DNA of 64,000 bases from Undibacter mobilis (GTDB lineage: Bacteria; Pseudomonadota; Alphaproteobacteria; Rhizobiales; Xanthobacteraceae). The notes under the pieces are model-generated. The model saw nothing but the letters and a program-made list of their open reading frames with translations. It had not been told where the DNA came from and did no database searches. Position numbers and translations under genes: made by a program. Position 1 is the first letter of the stretch. The number at the start of each line of letters is the position of its first letter. The DNA lies in contig NZ_QRGO01000001.1 of assembly GCF_003367195.1 (NCBI RefSeq), positions 1,288,501 to 1,352,500 on the forward strand, read 5' to 3'. Positions 17,373 to 26,012 of this stretch are shown one piece after another.

Positions 17373-17972
17373 TTAGTAGCTCGGCGTCTGACCGGTCGGC
17401 AGTTCGCTATTGGCGTTGCCGGCCTCTCGGTTCGCATAACCATTACCATTGGCGTAGCTGCCGCTGGCGTAGGCATAAGCGCTGGCCGCCGGCTGCTCCG
17501 GCACCAGAGCCGGCGTCGCCGGCTTCACCACGATCTGGTCTTCCAGCGGCGCTTCAACCGGCTGGGTCAGGCGGCGAGCGACGCCTTCGAAATTGGCGTT
17601 CTGGTCGATCGCCAGTGAGCGGTTATAAATCTCGCCATCGACCATGGCAGTCGATTGCAGCTTCACGACATTGCCGTGAATGGTGCCCTTGAAGGTGCCG
17701 TCGATGACGACGTCCTGAGCGCGGACATTGCCTTCAATATTGGCGCCCTTGCCGACCACCAGATGTGCGGCATGGATATCGCCGACGACGCGGCCGAACA
17801 CTTGCACGCCACCGGTGGACACGATGTTGCCGGTGATCAGCAGCCCGGCGCCCAGCGTGGATACGATTTCACGCTCAGCCGTGCGCACGGGAGCGGCTGG
17901 CTTGACGTCGGGCGCGACGGCCTCTGCCGCCTTCACAGGGCGGTCGCCTTTGGTCGGGGAAAAATAACTCAA
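17373..17972 (-). CDS. Bactofilin (polymer-forming cytoskeletal protein)
   Basis: 199 aa. The core of about residues 45-130 is a short-period beta-helix: GAGLLITGNIVSTGGVQVFG, then GDIHAAHLVVGKGANIEGNV, VVIDGTFKGTI and AMVDGEIYNRSL, characteristic of bactofilins (DUF583). The tails are disordered: Pro/Ala/Lys-rich N-terminus, Ala/Tyr/Asn-rich C-terminus (SAYAYASGSYANGNGYANRE). Start chosen is a TTG at 17972 with AGGAG six bases upstream; the open frame continues upstream without family sequence. Bactofilins shape cell walls or stalks, but no cell-wall gene adjoins it. Confidence 0.88.
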   Translation of the reverse strand: MSYFSPTKGDRPVKAAEAVAPDVKPAAPVRTAEREIVSTLGAGLLITGNIVSTGGVQVFGRVVGDIHAAHLVVGKGANIEGNVRAQDVVIDGTFKGTIHGNVVKLQSTAMVDGEIYNRSLAIDQNANFEGVARRLTQPVEAPLEDQIVVKPATPALVPEQPAASAYAYASGSYANGNGYANREAGNANSELPTGQTPSY

Positions 17973-18292
17973 CTCACTCTCCTGTCGTCTTGTCAGGTGG
18001 CAGCGTCGATGGGGATGGTGTTCTTTGCGAAACGAATAGGTCCGGCGCACCGGCATTTGCCTCGGTGGTGCGGCAGGACAATATTAACCAGATAGGCCGG
18101 GCCGTACAGGACAAGATGAATCTATCGCTAACGGCGGCGCCGTGACTGTCATACCGGCGTTAACTAGCGGCCTAAAATAGCGACCGCGGTGGCTGTCTCG
18201 CCGCAATGATCATGGCTAATATAGGCGTAGCGTAACCCGCGCCGGCGCATGCTGTTGACTGCGCGCGCCAGACAATGATCCGGCGAAGAAAC
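17973..18292. other. 320-bp intergenic region between divergent genes
   Basis: Holds the upstream regions of the bactofilin gene and of the small gene at 18293. I see no repeat unit, RNA or terminator in it, and no promoter I would defend. Confidence 0.6.
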
Positions 18293-18496
18293 ATGATCGG
18301 CGACAAAGCCATGCAGGTCGCGATCGACCGTTACATCAAATTGGTTCGCCCGCAGGCGCAGGCCGAGCTGACGAAGGTCATTCGCGAGGCGATGGATCGT
18401 GGCGACTTGCGCGGCGGCACTATCGACACTGCGGTTCAACTGACCTGCGAGAAGATCGGCCTCAACGTCACGCTGTACGGCAAGGTCGAGCTTTAG
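18293..18496 (+). CDS. Small DUF6494-like protein
   Basis: 67 aa from ATG 18293 (73 aa if ATG 18275 is used; GAAG precedes the later start). The pattern of helix, helix, then VQLTCEKIGLNVTLYGKVEL resembles the small DUF6494 proteins as I remember them (REA..G.L.G...., V.LT.E..GL.V...G...L). No export signal. It converges with leuD across a shared terminator. Function unknown. Confidence 0.65.
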   Translation: MIGDKAMQVAIDRYIKLVRPQAQAELTKVIREAMDRGDLRGGTIDTAVQLTCEKIGLNVTLYGKVEL

Positions 18497-18550
18497 CGCG
18501 ATTCGGCTCTTCGGGCCGCCTCGAAATGACGGGTTGGTAGTCTGCAACGA

Positions 18551-18580
18551 AAAAGCCGCGCCCTTCGGCGCGGCTTTTGT
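18551..18580. terminator. Bidirectional terminator before leuD end
   Basis: AAAGCCGCGC (18552-18561), loop CCTTCG, GCGCGGCTTT (18568-18577), flanked by A and T runs. Confidence 0.9.
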
Positions 18581-18601
18581 TTGTAACCAGTCAGTGGCGA
18601 T

Positions 18602-19207
18602 TTACGCCCACGGACGCGCCGTGGCTGCCTTTTGCTCGAAGCTCGAAATCTTGTCGGCCTTCTGCTTGGTCAGGCCGATGTCATCGAGACCATTGAGCAG
18701 GCAGTGCTTGCGGAAGGCATCGACGTCGAACTTGATGACGCCGCCATCCGGTCCACGGATTTCCTGCTTCTCCAGATCGACGGAGAGCGTCGCATTGGCG
18801 CCGCGGTCGGCGTCGTCGAACAGCTTTTCGAGATCTTCCGGCGAGACACGGATCGGCAGAATGCCGTTCTTGAAGCAGTTGTTATAAAAAATGTCGCCGA
18901 ACGAGGTCGAGATCACGCAACGGATGCCGAAATCCATCAGTGCCCAGGGCGCGTGCTCGCGCGACGAGCCGCAGCCAAAATTGTCGCCGGCGACCAGAAT
19001 CTTGGCGTTGCGATAGGCTGGCTTGTTGAGCACGAAGTCGGGGTTCTCGGCGCCGTCGTCGAGATAGCGCTGCTCCGAGAACAGGCCTTTGCCCAGGCCG
19101 GTGCGCTTGATCGTCTTCAGGTACTGCTTCGGAATGATCATGTCGGTATCGACATTGATGATCCGCAGCGGCGCGGCAACGCCTTCGAGGTGATTGAATT
19201 TTTCCAT
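18602..19207 (-). CDS. leuD: 3-isopropylmalate dehydratase small subunit
   Basis: Swivelling domain partner of LeuC; together they isomerise 2- to 3-isopropylmalate. Family strings: [40 protein letters not shown] and [13 protein letters not shown]. 201 aa, normal. GGGAG before ATG 19207. leuC lies 3.7 kb away on the same strand with an omptin, a metalloprotease and a DNA glycosylase gene between, so the two subunits are not in one operon. Confidence 0.96.
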   Translation of the reverse strand: MEKFNHLEGVAAPLRIINVDTDMIIPKQYLKTIKRTGLGKGLFSEQRYLDDGAENPDFVLNKPAYRNAKILVAGDNFGCGSSREHAPWALMDFGIRCVISTSFGDIFYNNCFKNGILPIRVSPEDLEKLFDDADRGANATLSVDLEKQEIRGPDGGVIKFDVDAFRKHCLLNGLDDIGLTKQKADKISSFEQKAATARPWA

Positions 19208-19411
19208 TGAATCGGCTCCCGGCCCCCATTTCAGGGCTGTTTGACCAGTTTTAAGGCCTTCAACGGGCCGGTCAACCGCAACTGGCGCGCCGGCGGCATG
19301 CGGCTGGCGAGGGCCTGCCGCCGACGCTAGAAATCATTAACCATCGCGGTTCCATACCACCGTTGGCGACGGAAACCGCCGATTCGGGGCTCAAGATCAG
19401 GTGGGGCAGGC

Positions 19412-20398
19412 ATGAAATCGCGCGCACAGGGCTGTGCGGTTGCGTTTCTTGTGGTGGCGTTCGGGGTTAGCGGGGCAGATGCCCAATCCGTTTCCAGAAA
19501 GAATTCGGCCAGCCGGACCATCGGGGACACGGCTTCGCTGGAGGTCTACGCCGGTTATATGTCCGGCGAGTCCCGTGAACTGGTCATCGATGCCGGCACT
19601 GGCTTCGTCAACAGCGAACTGTTCTGGAAAATCAACAAGGCGTCGGTGATCGGCGGTGCCTTCACCTACAGTCCGCGGCCCTGGATGACGTTCAAGGTCA
19701 GCGGCTGGGTGCCGGCCAGCGCCGTCAACACTATGGACGATTACGATTATCTGGCGGCACCGAGCAACGCTTGGACCGACTTGTCGCATCACGACGACAC
19801 CAGCCTCGATCATGCCTGGATGATCGACGCGCGCGTCGGTGTGCGGGTGCTGTCGCTGCCGCCGATGGCGCTTGCCGATCGGGGTGGCATCGAGGCCATT
19901 GCCGGATTCAGGCGCTTCAACATCGCCTGGACGGCAAAGGGCGGCAGCTTCATCTATTCGAGCGGTGGTGGCTTCCGCAACGACACGGGCAATTTCGCGC
20001 CCGGGCAGACGGTCATCAAATACGAGCAGTGGATGTACACGCCGTTTCTCGGCATCGGCGGCTCAGTCGGTTTCGGCCGCTGGTCGCTCGACGGCTCGTT
20101 CATCGGCAGCCTGTGGGGCGAGGGCCGCGACCGCGACGATCATGTTCTGCGCAGCACCCTGTTCACCGATGAGTTCTCCAAGGTGAAGATGATCGGCATC
20201 GACACCGCGCTGAACTATGCTGTGAACGATCGCATTTCGGTGTTCGGCCGCTACGAGTATCAGAAATACTACGAGGCGCGCGGCGCGAGCACGGCCAATG
20301 ACTATGGTGCCGGCACAGTGACGGTGTCGCCCGGCGATGCCGCGGGCATGTCGCACTACTCGATGGTGGTGTCGTTCGGCATCAAGGGCCGGCTGTAG
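19412..20398 (+). CDS. Omptin-family outer-membrane protease
   Basis: 328 aa with Sec signal (residues 1-24, ADA-QS), then a ten-strand barrel pattern. Aligned by eye to E. coli OmpT it keeps the catalytic set: D110 and D112 in MDDYDYL (OmpT D83/D85) and D242/H244 in RDRDDHVL (OmpT D210/H212). Shared motifs include AWTDLSHHDDT, AKGGSFIYSSGGGFRND and YKQ-like KYEQW. OmpT-type enzymes cleave cationic peptides between basic residues at the cell surface using LPS as cofactor. Omptins are best known from enteric pathogens; rhizobial members exist but are little studied. Alone, with TTAACCAT 80 bases upstream. Confidence 0.88.
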   Translation: MKSRAQGCAVAFLVVAFGVSGADAQSVSRKNSASRTIGDTASLEVYAGYMSGESRELVIDAGTGFVNSELFWKINKASVIGGAFTYSPRPWMTFKVSGWVPASAVNTMDDYDYLAAPSNAWTDLSHHDDTSLDHAWMIDARVGVRVLSLPPMALADRGGIEAIAGFRRFNIAWTAKGGSFIYSSGGGFRNDTGNFAPGQTVIKYEQWMYTPFLGIGGSVGFGRWSLDGSFIGSLWGEGRDRDDHVLRSTLFTDEFSKVKMIGIDTALNYAVNDRISVFGRYEYQKYYEARGASTANDYGAGTVTVSPGDAAGMSHYSMVVSFGIKGRL

Positions 20399-20406
20399 CC
20401 GCCGCG

Positions 20407-20835
20407 CTACTCGACGCTGGCCTCGATCGCTTCCATGTCCTCGTCCGACAGGCCGAAATGGTGGCCGATCTCGTGGACCAGGACATGGGTGACGATGGCG
20501 CCCAGAGTCTCCTCGTGCTCGGCCCAATAGTCGAGAATCGGCCTCCGGTACAACCAAACCATATTAGGCATCTGACCGGACACCTGACCCGCGGTCATGA
20601 ATGGCAGGCCGATGCCCTGGAACAGGCCGAGCAGGTCGAATTCGCTCTCGGCGCCCATGTGCTCGAGCACTTCCTCGGTCGGGAAATCGTCGACCTGGAT
20701 CACCAGCCCCTCGCACAGCGCCCGGAAGGTCTCCGGCAGGCGTGCATAGGCTGCCTGGGCCAGCGTTTCGATATCGTCGAGTGACGGGGCTCCCGCGCCG
20801 TACCAGCCTTCCGGATCGTCGATTTCGCGTGCCAT
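20407..20835 (-). CDS. Small zincin-like metallopeptidase (PF06262-type)
   Basis: 142 aa. The active-site HEIGHHFG (HExxH plus third-ligand region) is near the C-terminus, preceded by VTHVLV. N-terminal FPTEEVLEHMG and the central YRRPILDYW belong to the family often annotated metallopeptidase family protein. No signal, so cytoplasmic. Start is ATG 20835 rather than the adjacent TTG. Acidic, soluble. Physiological substrate unknown. Ends 9 bases from the convergent omptin gene. Confidence 0.85.
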   Translation of the reverse strand: MAREIDDPEGWYGAGAPSLDDIETLAQAAYARLPETFRALCEGLVIQVDDFPTEEVLEHMGAESEFDLLGLFQGIGLPFMTAGQVSGQMPNMVWLYRRPILDYWAEHEETLGAIVTHVLVHEIGHHFGLSDEDMEAIEASVE

Positions 20836-20950
20836 CAACCCTATCTAGGCGACGCGGCGGGGGGAACCAAGTGTCTCATTCCAAGCCATTGACCGGGTTG
20901 CGGAATAGCCTGCCGTTAACTATTATGGCGGCTTCGGGAAAGGACACATC

Positions 20951-21208
20951 ATGGCTCTGAAGTCGATCGGAACCGCCATCTTGGCCGCTGCGCTCATCGG
21001 CGCCGCCGCGACGCCGGCCGCGGCCGAGTTCTTCGGCTGCAAGGAGCCGCGCAGCAAGGTCAGCTATTCCTCGTCCGCCGACCGGCACGCCTTCGAGGCC
21101 TACAATCGCTCGCATCATTCGAGCCGGGTGACTTACGACAGCGCCCCGCGCCGCGAACGCAGCGCCGGGCTGTTCGCACCCTATAGCGCCCGCAATCAGC
21201 GCTGGTAA
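20951..21208 (+). CDS. Small secreted protein, unknown
   Basis: 85 aa with a clean signal peptide (MALKSIGTAILAAALIGAAA, cleavage TPAAA-EF). The mature part of about 58 aa is Ser/His/Arg-rich (YSSSADRHAFEAYNRSHHSS). One Cys. It is followed 6 bases later by another small exported protein on the same strand, so they are probably co-transcribed. Confidence 0.7.
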   Translation: MALKSIGTAILAAALIGAAATPAAAEFFGCKEPRSKVSYSSSADRHAFEAYNRSHHSSRVTYDSAPRRERSAGLFAPYSARNQRW

Positions 21209-21214
21209 TTATCA

Positions 21215-21457
21215 ATGCGCCGCGTTCTCGCTCTCGCTTTGGTCGTCGGAACGGCCGCCGTCGCGGCGCTGCCTGCGTCCGCCCAGACGCAGCGCGGCAC
21301 CGAAGTCGCGCAGGCGTCGCGCCAGCGCATCATCGTCACGCCGGGACGCACCACGCCCGGCCCGAACGCCAAACGCGAATGCCGCGCCCGCCTCGTCGAA
21401 CAGTATCGCCCGAGCGGCACGGTGATCGTGCCCGTCATGCATTGCTGGTGGCAGTAA
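21215..21457 (+). CDS. Small secreted protein with conserved RECRARLVEQYRPSG motif
   Basis: 80 aa, signal peptide to about residue 23 (ALPASAQ-TQ). The C-terminal segment KRECRARLVEQYRPSGTVIV then PVMHCWWQ has two cysteines that may pair. A decayed relative of this segment lies at 22815 on the same strand (TRECQARLVGQYRPSG), so the family is duplicated here. Function unknown. Confidence 0.7.
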   Translation: MRRVLALALVVGTAAVAALPASAQTQRGTEVAQASRQRIIVTPGRTTPGPNAKRECRARLVEQYRPSGTVIVPVMHCWWQ

Positions 21458-21475
21458 CGAGTGCTTCTATAGTCC

Positions 21476-21559
21476 GCATGTAGCGAAGCGAAATACGGAA
21501 AGCAGATCCCGGATTGCGCTCCGCTCCATCCAGGCTACGAGAAAAACAAAAATGCCGCC
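21476..21559. repeat. Dispersed intergenic repeat (family D)
   Basis: GTAGCGAAGCGAAATACGGA ... GGATTGCGCTCCGCTCCATC then GGCTACGAG is the inverted-arm pattern (arm words GTAGC...GCTAC, CGAAGCG...CGCTCCG) of a common rhizobial intergenic repeat. The end TACGAGAAAAACAAAAA and YGCCGCC recurs at 22888-22911. Confidence 0.6.
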
Positions 21560-21565
21560 TAAATC

Positions 21566-22723
21566 TCACTCCGCCAACTGAAAGAGCGCGAAGCGGTCGA
21601 GCTCTTCCTCGATCCGCCGCTTCAACTCCTTGCGCGGTGCAGTCTTCGGCCCGAGCCAGGTCCATTTCTGCATCAGCAATTTGCGCTGCTTGCGGTCGGT
21701 CTTGAGATCGAGTGCGGCAACGATCTTGTCGTCGACCAGCACCGGCAGCGCGAAATAGCCGAGCTTGCGTTTCTCCTTCGGCACATAGGCCTCGAAGCGG
21801 TGGTCGTAGCCGAAGAACAGATTGGTTCGCTTGCGCTGGATGATTAGCGGATCGAACGGCGACAGGATGTGCACCAGCCCAGACTCGCCTTCACGCTTGC
21901 CTTCAAGCGTCGCAGGCGCCGCCCAATGCTCCTGCTTTCCGGCACCGTCGAGCGCCACCGGCACCAGTTTGCCGCGCCGCATGTGCGCTTCGATCAGCTT
22001 GCGCATGGCAGGCTTGGCGGACGCATAGAGATGGCAAATTGAATCGAGACTGACGATGCCCTGCGAGCGTAGGGCGCGGTCGAGCAGGTAGGCCATAGTC
22101 TCGGTTGCTGTCGCCGCCTTCGGCAATTTGTCCCAGCCAAAATGCCGCAGCAGCAGATCATAGGTCTTGAGCATGCCGGTGCGCGCGGACACCGTCAGCC
22201 GGCCTTCATAGAAGCCGAGTTGCAGCGCCCGCTTGGACGGCTTGCGGCTCGCCCATTCGTGATCCTTCTCGCGCAACACATCGTCGTCGATGTCGCGGAT
22301 CGACAGCGGCCCCTTTCTGATCAGCCGCATGACTTTGCGGGTGTCTTCCGGCTTCACGGATTCGAACCAGGCGCCGCGCTCGCGCCGATGACGTTTCATA
22401 TCCGGTACGAAGAAGCCGATATCGCGCGTTGGCACATAGGCCAGGGCATGCGTCCAGTACTCGAACACGCTCTTGTCGATGCTTTGCGCGGTGCGCAGGT
22501 CATCACGCCGGTAGGCGGGGATGCGCGAAAACAGAATGTGGTGATGGCTGCGCTCGATGACGTTGATGGTGTCGATCTGCACATAGCCGAGCTGCGCAAC
22601 CGCTTCGGCGACGGCGGCGGGTCCTCCGCCAAATGGTGCGCGCACATCCAGCCGCTGCGCCCGCAGCCAGACGCGGCGGGCGAGGGTGTTGCTGACGGTG
22701 ATGGGTGTTGCTGACTTCTTCAT
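21566..22723 (-). CDS. AlkX/YcaQ-family winged-helix DNA glycosylase
   Basis: 385 aa of the HTH_42 superfamily. E. coli YcaQ (AlkX) removes nitrogen-mustard adducts and unhooks interstrand crosslinks. The catalytic QxD is visible as Q49-I-D51 in AQLGYVQIDTINVI, followed by RSHHHILFSRIP. Further family strings are FEYWTHALAYVP, LSPFDPLIIQRKRT and FGYDHRFEAYVPKEKR. The ATG at 22723 lacks a good SD; a TTG 30 bases upstream is the alternative. Flanked on both sides by related repeat and gene-fragment sequence. Probably a genome-maintenance enzyme. Confidence 0.85.
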   Translation of the reverse strand: MKKSATPITVSNTLARRVWLRAQRLDVRAPFGGGPAAVAEAVAQLGYVQIDTINVIERSHHHILFSRIPAYRRDDLRTAQSIDKSVFEYWTHALAYVPTRDIGFFVPDMKRHRRERGAWFESVKPEDTRKVMRLIRKGPLSIRDIDDDVLREKDHEWASRKPSKRALQLGFYEGRLTVSARTGMLKTYDLLLRHFGWDKLPKAATATETMAYLLDRALRSQGIVSLDSICHLYASAKPAMRKLIEAHMRRGKLVPVALDGAGKQEHWAAPATLEGKREGESGLVHILSPFDPLIIQRKRTNLFFGYDHRFEAYVPKEKRKLGYFALPVLVDDKIVAALDLKTDRKQRKLLMQKWTWLGPKTAPRKELKRRIEEELDRFALFQLAE

Positions 22724-22814
22724 CGATCGCGAGGATAACAAAAAGGTCTGCAAAATTTGAGGGCCTTTGACTTTCAGTCGTGGATGGCCGGGTCAAGCCC
22801 GGCGCAATTCGACC

Positions 22815-22911
22815 CGTGAATGCCAGGCGCGGCTGGTCGGGCAGTATCGGCCGAGCGGTTGCGCTTCGCTCCAGGTGGGCTACGGCCTACGAGAAAAACA
22901 AAAACGCCGCC
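22815..22911 (+). pseudogene. Fragment of a paralogue of the 21215 secreted protein joined to repeat D
   Basis: 22815-22858 reads RECQARLVGQYRPSG in frame and matches 35 of 44 bases of 21374-21417. Most differences sit at wobble positions, so the copies diverged while still coding. No signal peptide or full gene remains. It runs directly into repeat-D sequence ending TACGAGAAAAACAAAAACG. The equivalent join in the intact copy is about 100 bases longer, so part was deleted. Confidence 0.6.
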
Positions 22912-22940
22912 CGATGAGGGCGGCGTTTTCAGTTTCAGTG
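22909..22940 (-). terminator. Terminator of leuC
   Basis: AAACGCCGCCC (from 22910), short loop, GGGCGGCGTTTT (to 22936): an 11-bp GC stem with an A run on its low-coordinate side, i.e. a T run on the minus strand, just past the leuC stop. Confidence 0.88.
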
Positions 22941-22951
22941 TTTGATTGCGC

Positions 22952-24355
22952 TCAGCGCCACTCGCGCACGTCGACGAAGTGGCCCGCGATAGCAGCGGCC
23001 GCGGCCATCGCCGGCGAGACAAGGTGCGTGCGGCCCTTGTAGCCCTGACGGCCTTCGAAGTTGCGGTTCGAGGTCGAGGCGCAGCGCTCGCCCGGCGCCA
23101 GCTTGTCCGGGTTCATGGCGAGGCACATCGAGCAGCCCGGCTCGCGCCAGTCGAAGCCCGCTTCCTTGAAGATCTTGTCGAGGCCTTCGGCTTCCGCCTG
23201 CAGCTTCACCAGACCCGAGCCCGGCACGATCATGGCCGAGACATTGGCGTTGACCTTCTTGCCCTGCGCGATGCGCGCGACATCGCGCAAATCCTCGATG
23301 CGGCCATTGGTGCAGGAGCCGATGAAAACGCGGTCGAGCTTGATGTCGGTGATTTTCTCGCCGCCCTTGAGGCCCATGTAGCCAAGCGAACGTTCGGCCG
23401 CGACGCGCTTCTTCTCGTCGGCGATTTCCGACGGTACCGGCACCGTGCCGGCGATCGAGACGACCTGCTCGGGGCTGGTGCCCCAGGTCACGATCGGTGG
23501 CAGCTTGGCGGCGTCGAGCCTGATCTCCCAGTCGAAATGCGCGTTGTCGTCCGAGCGCAAGGTTTCCCAGTAGCGCATGGCCTGATCCCAGGCTTCGCCC
23601 TTCGGCGCCATGGGCCGGCCTTTCAGATAGTCGAACACCTTCTGGTCCGGCGCGATGAAGCCGGCCTTGGCGCCGCCTTCGACCGACATGTTGCAGATGG
23701 TCATGCGGCCTTCGATCGAGATGTCGTCGATCGCTTCGCCGGCATATTCCAGCGCATAGCCGGTGCCGCCGGCGGTGCCGATCTCGCCGATGATGGCGAG
23801 GATGATGTCTTTCGCCGTCACGCCCGGCGGCAGCTTGCCGTCGACGATGGCGCGCATGTTCTTCGACTTGCGCTGCAGCAGCGTCTGCGTCGCCAGCACA
23901 TGCTCGACTTCCGACGTGCCGATGCCGTAAGCGAGCGCGCCGAAAGCGCCGTGCGTCGCGGTGTGGCTGTCGCCGCACACAATGGTCGTGCCGGGCAGCG
24001 TGAAGCCCTGCTCGGGGCCGATGATGTGAACGACGCCCTGACGCTTGTCGAATTCATTGAAGTAGGTGATGCCGAAGTCCTTGGCGTTCTGCGCCAGCGC
24101 GGCGATCTGCTCGGCGCTTTCCGGATCGGGATTGGGCTTGGAGCGGTCCGAGGTCGGCACGTTGTGATCGACCACGGCGAGCGTCTTCTCCGGCGCGTGG
24201 ACCGGGCGGCCGGCGGTGCGCAGACCTTCGAAGGCCTGCGGGCTGGTCACTTCGTGAACCAGATGACGGTCGATATAGAGCAGCGCGGTGCCGTCTTCCT
24301 GGACATCGACGACGTGGTCGTCCCAGATCTTGTCATACAGGGTGCGCGGTTGCAT
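22952..24355 (-). CDS. leuC: 3-isopropylmalate dehydratase large subunit
   Basis: 4Fe-4S aconitase-superfamily subunit. Visible: [12 protein letters not shown] at the start, [34 protein letters not shown] (first cluster cysteine) and [11 protein letters not shown] (other two). The C-terminal [10 protein letters not shown] is standard. 467 aa from ATG 24355, with AAAAGG upstream; the open frame extends further but without family sequence. A candidate leader ORF and strong promoter lie 80-215 bases upstream. Confidence 0.97.
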   Translation of the reverse strand: MQPRTLYDKIWDDHVVDVQEDGTALLYIDRHLVHEVTSPQAFEGLRTAGRPVHAPEKTLAVVDHNVPTSDRSKPNPDPESAEQIAALAQNAKDFGITYFNEFDKRQGVVHIIGPEQGFTLPGTTIVCGDSHTATHGAFGALAYGIGTSEVEHVLATQTLLQRKSKNMRAIVDGKLPPGVTAKDIILAIIGEIGTAGGTGYALEYAGEAIDDISIEGRMTICNMSVEGGAKAGFIAPDQKVFDYLKGRPMAPKGEAWDQAMRYWETLRSDDNAHFDWEIRLDAAKLPPIVTWGTSPEQVVSIAGTVPVPSEIADEKKRVAAERSLGYMGLKGGEKITDIKLDRVFIGSCTNGRIEDLRDVARIAQGKKVNANVSAMIVPGSGLVKLQAEAEGLDKIFKEAGFDWREPGCSMCLAMNPDKLAPGERCASTSNRNFEGRQGYKGRTHLVSPAMAAAAAIAGHFVDVREWR

Positions 24356-24433
24356 GGCGGTGTACCTTTTCTGAAAGGAGCGGTTCTCGGGCTTTCGATG
24401 GCAGCAGATGCGCGCCAAAGCGCGCCGCGCCGA

Positions 24434-24532
24434 TCAAAGGCCGGCTTGGACGGCAGCGGTCAGCCGACCGAAGAACCGCCAGGGCAGGCGGGTGTGGTCG
24501 GCGAGAATGATGCGCTGAGCCTTTAGAACCAT
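24434..24532 (-). CDS. Candidate leaderless 32-aa leader ORF upstream of leuC
   Basis: ATG 24532 opens a 32-codon frame (MVLKAQRIILADHTRLPWRF, then a basic-hydrophobic tail ending QAGL). The promoter at 24541-24569 would start RNA within a base or two of the ATG, i.e. a leaderless mRNA. A perfect 6-bp hairpin (GCGCGC-TTTG-GCGCGC) follows the stop, without a T run. Leucines are present (5 of 32) but not clustered as in classical attenuators. Too short for gene finders; speculative. Confidence 0.35.
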   Translation of the reverse strand: MVLKAQRIILADHTRLPWRFFGRLTAAVQAGL

Positions 24533-24540
24533 GACAGGTT

Positions 24541-24569
24541 ATATAGCGGCTCGGCGGGGCGGCGACAAC
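24541..24569 (-). promoter_or_regulatory. Probable sigma-70 promoter of leuC
   Basis: Reading the minus strand: GTTGTC (24569-24564), 17-base spacer, CTATAT (24546-24541). This is near the rhizobial consensus CTTGAC-N17-CTATAT. Predicted start is at about 24534-24532. Confidence 0.6.
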
Positions 24570-24637
24570 GCGCCTCGGCAGGCTGAGAGCCATGCGCGTT
24601 TCTCCCGGTCCCGACGCCGGCGGCGGGCCGCCAAAAG

Positions 24638-24665
24638 AAAAAGGGCCGCACAAGGCGACCCTTTT
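24638..24665 (-). terminator. Terminator of rplS
   Basis: On the minus strand AAAAGGGTCGCC-TTGT-GCGGCCCTTTTT, an imperfect GC stem with a T run, 28 bases past the rplS stop. It separates rplS from the leuC promoter. The rest of 24356-24692 is described under the leuC promoter and leader ORF. Confidence 0.8.
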
Positions 24666-24692
24666 CCGGCTATCCCCGAACAGCCGTCAATC

Positions 24693-25079
24693 TTACGAGG
24701 CCGCAGCTTCCGAGCCAGTGTTGCCGGTCGCTTCGACGATGCGGGCCTTCTTGCCGCGCAGCGCGCGCAGGTAATAGAGCTTGGCGCGGCGTACTTTGCC
24801 GCGGCGCACAACCTTGAGCGAGTCGATCGCCGGCGCGTAAAGCGGGAACACGCGCTCGACACCTTCGCCGTACGAAATCTTGCGCACGGTGAAGCTCTCG
24901 TGCAGGCCGCGGCCCGAACGCGCGATGCAGACGCCTTCGTAGGCCTGCACGCGGGTCTTGTCGCCTTCGGTCACCTTGACGTTGACCTGCAGGGTGTCGC
25001 CCGGGGCGAATTCCGGAATGGTCTTGTTGGCGGAAAGCTTCTCGAGCTGCTCTTTCTCGAGTTCCTGGATGATGTTCAT
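24693..25079 (-). CDS. rplS: 50S ribosomal protein L19
   Basis: 128 aa. Starts [20 protein letters not shown], then [40 protein letters not shown] and the basic [20 protein letters not shown], all standard L19. L19 sits at the 30S-50S interface. Last gene of the rpsP-rimM-trmD-rplS group, but separated from trmD by 219 bases that include a 104-bp palindromic doublet. Confidence 0.97.
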   Translation of the reverse strand: MNIIQELEKEQLEKLSANKTIPEFAPGDTLQVNVKVTEGDKTRVQAYEGVCIARSGRGLHESFTVRKISYGEGVERVFPLYAPAIDSLKVVRRGKVRRAKLYYLRALRGKKARIVEATGNTGSEAAAS

Positions 25080-25189
25080 GGCTCAAATCTCCGTCGGCAG
25101 CGCCAGCAACCGGCGCGCGGTTCAAGGCTCAAACTGAATGGGTTGCCGGGCTTTTAGACGAAAGAAATGGCGTTGTCATCACCCTATCC

Positions 25190-25293
25190 GTCATTCCGGG
25201 GCGCGGCCGGAAGGCCGTGAACCCGGAATCCATACCCCCGGCGCTGCGGACTACGGATTCCGGGCCTGCCCCTTGGGGCCGTCCCGGAATGAC
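25190..25293. repeat. 104-bp palindromic doublet (REPIN-like, family B)
   Basis: Same ends (GTCATTCCGG ... CCGGAATGAC) and same inner words (CCGGAATCCA ... GGATTCCGGG) as 3586-3689, and exactly the same length, with different loop sequences. It lies between trmD and rplS, within an otherwise conserved operon. Confidence 0.82.
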
Positions 25294-25298
25294 ACCAA

Positions 25299-26012
25299 TT
25301 AGGGCTTCTTGCGCGCCAGAAAGGCCGCCCAGAGGTCCGGGCGGCGCTCCCGGGTCAGCCGCTCGGCCTCGGCACGGCGCCAGGCGGCGACCTTGGCGTG
25401 GTCGCCGGAGGTCAGGATGTCCGGGATCGGCCGGCCCTCGAACACTGCCGGCCGGGTGTACTGGGGGTACTCCAGGAGGCCGTCGGAGAAGCTTTCCTCC
25501 ACCCCGGAGGCTTCCTTGCCCATGACGCCCGGGATCAGCCGTACGCAGGCGTCCAGCAGGGTCAGGGCGGCCATCTCGCCGCCGGACAGCACGAAATCGC
25601 CGAGGCAGACCTCCTCCAGGCCGCGGGCCTCGATCAGGCGCTCATCGACCCCCTCGAAGCGGCCGCACAGGATCACCGCGCCAGGGCCGGCCGCCAGTTC
25701 GCGGACACGGGCTTGGGTCAGGGGCTTGCCGCGCGCGCTCATGAGCAGGCGCGGGCGCAAAGAACCTTCATTGTCGGCCGAAACGGCGTCCAAAGCGCGG
25801 GCCAGCACATCTGCCTTCATCACCATGCCGGGGCCGCCGCCAGCCGGTGTGTCATCGACGGTGCCGTGCTTGTCGGTGGCGTGGTCGCGGATTTGTCTGG
25901 CTTCCAGCGACCACAGGCCATTCGCCAGGCCCTTGCCGGCGAGGCTGATGCCGAGCGGCCCGGGAAACATCTCCGGATAGAGCGTAAGGACAGTGGCGCG
26001 CCACATGGTCAT
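25299..26012 (-). CDS. trmD: tRNA (guanine37-N1)-methyltransferase
   Basis: SPOUT-class enzyme using S-adenosylmethionine to make m1G37, preventing frameshifts. Family strings: [63 protein letters not shown] and LEYPQYTRP. 237 aa. The ATG at 26012 shares one base with the rimM TGA (TGATG), indicating coupling; ATG 26006 is an alternative. Confidence 0.97.
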   Translation of the reverse strand: MTMWRATVLTLYPEMFPGPLGISLAGKGLANGLWSLEARQIRDHATDKHGTVDDTPAGGGPGMVMKADVLARALDAVSADNEGSLRPRLLMSARGKPLTQARVRELAAGPGAVILCGRFEGVDERLIEARGLEEVCLGDFVLSGGEMAALTLLDACVRLIPGVMGKEASGVEESFSDGLLEYPQYTRPAVFEGRPIPDILTSGDHAKVAAWRRAEAERLTRERRPDLWAAFLARKKP

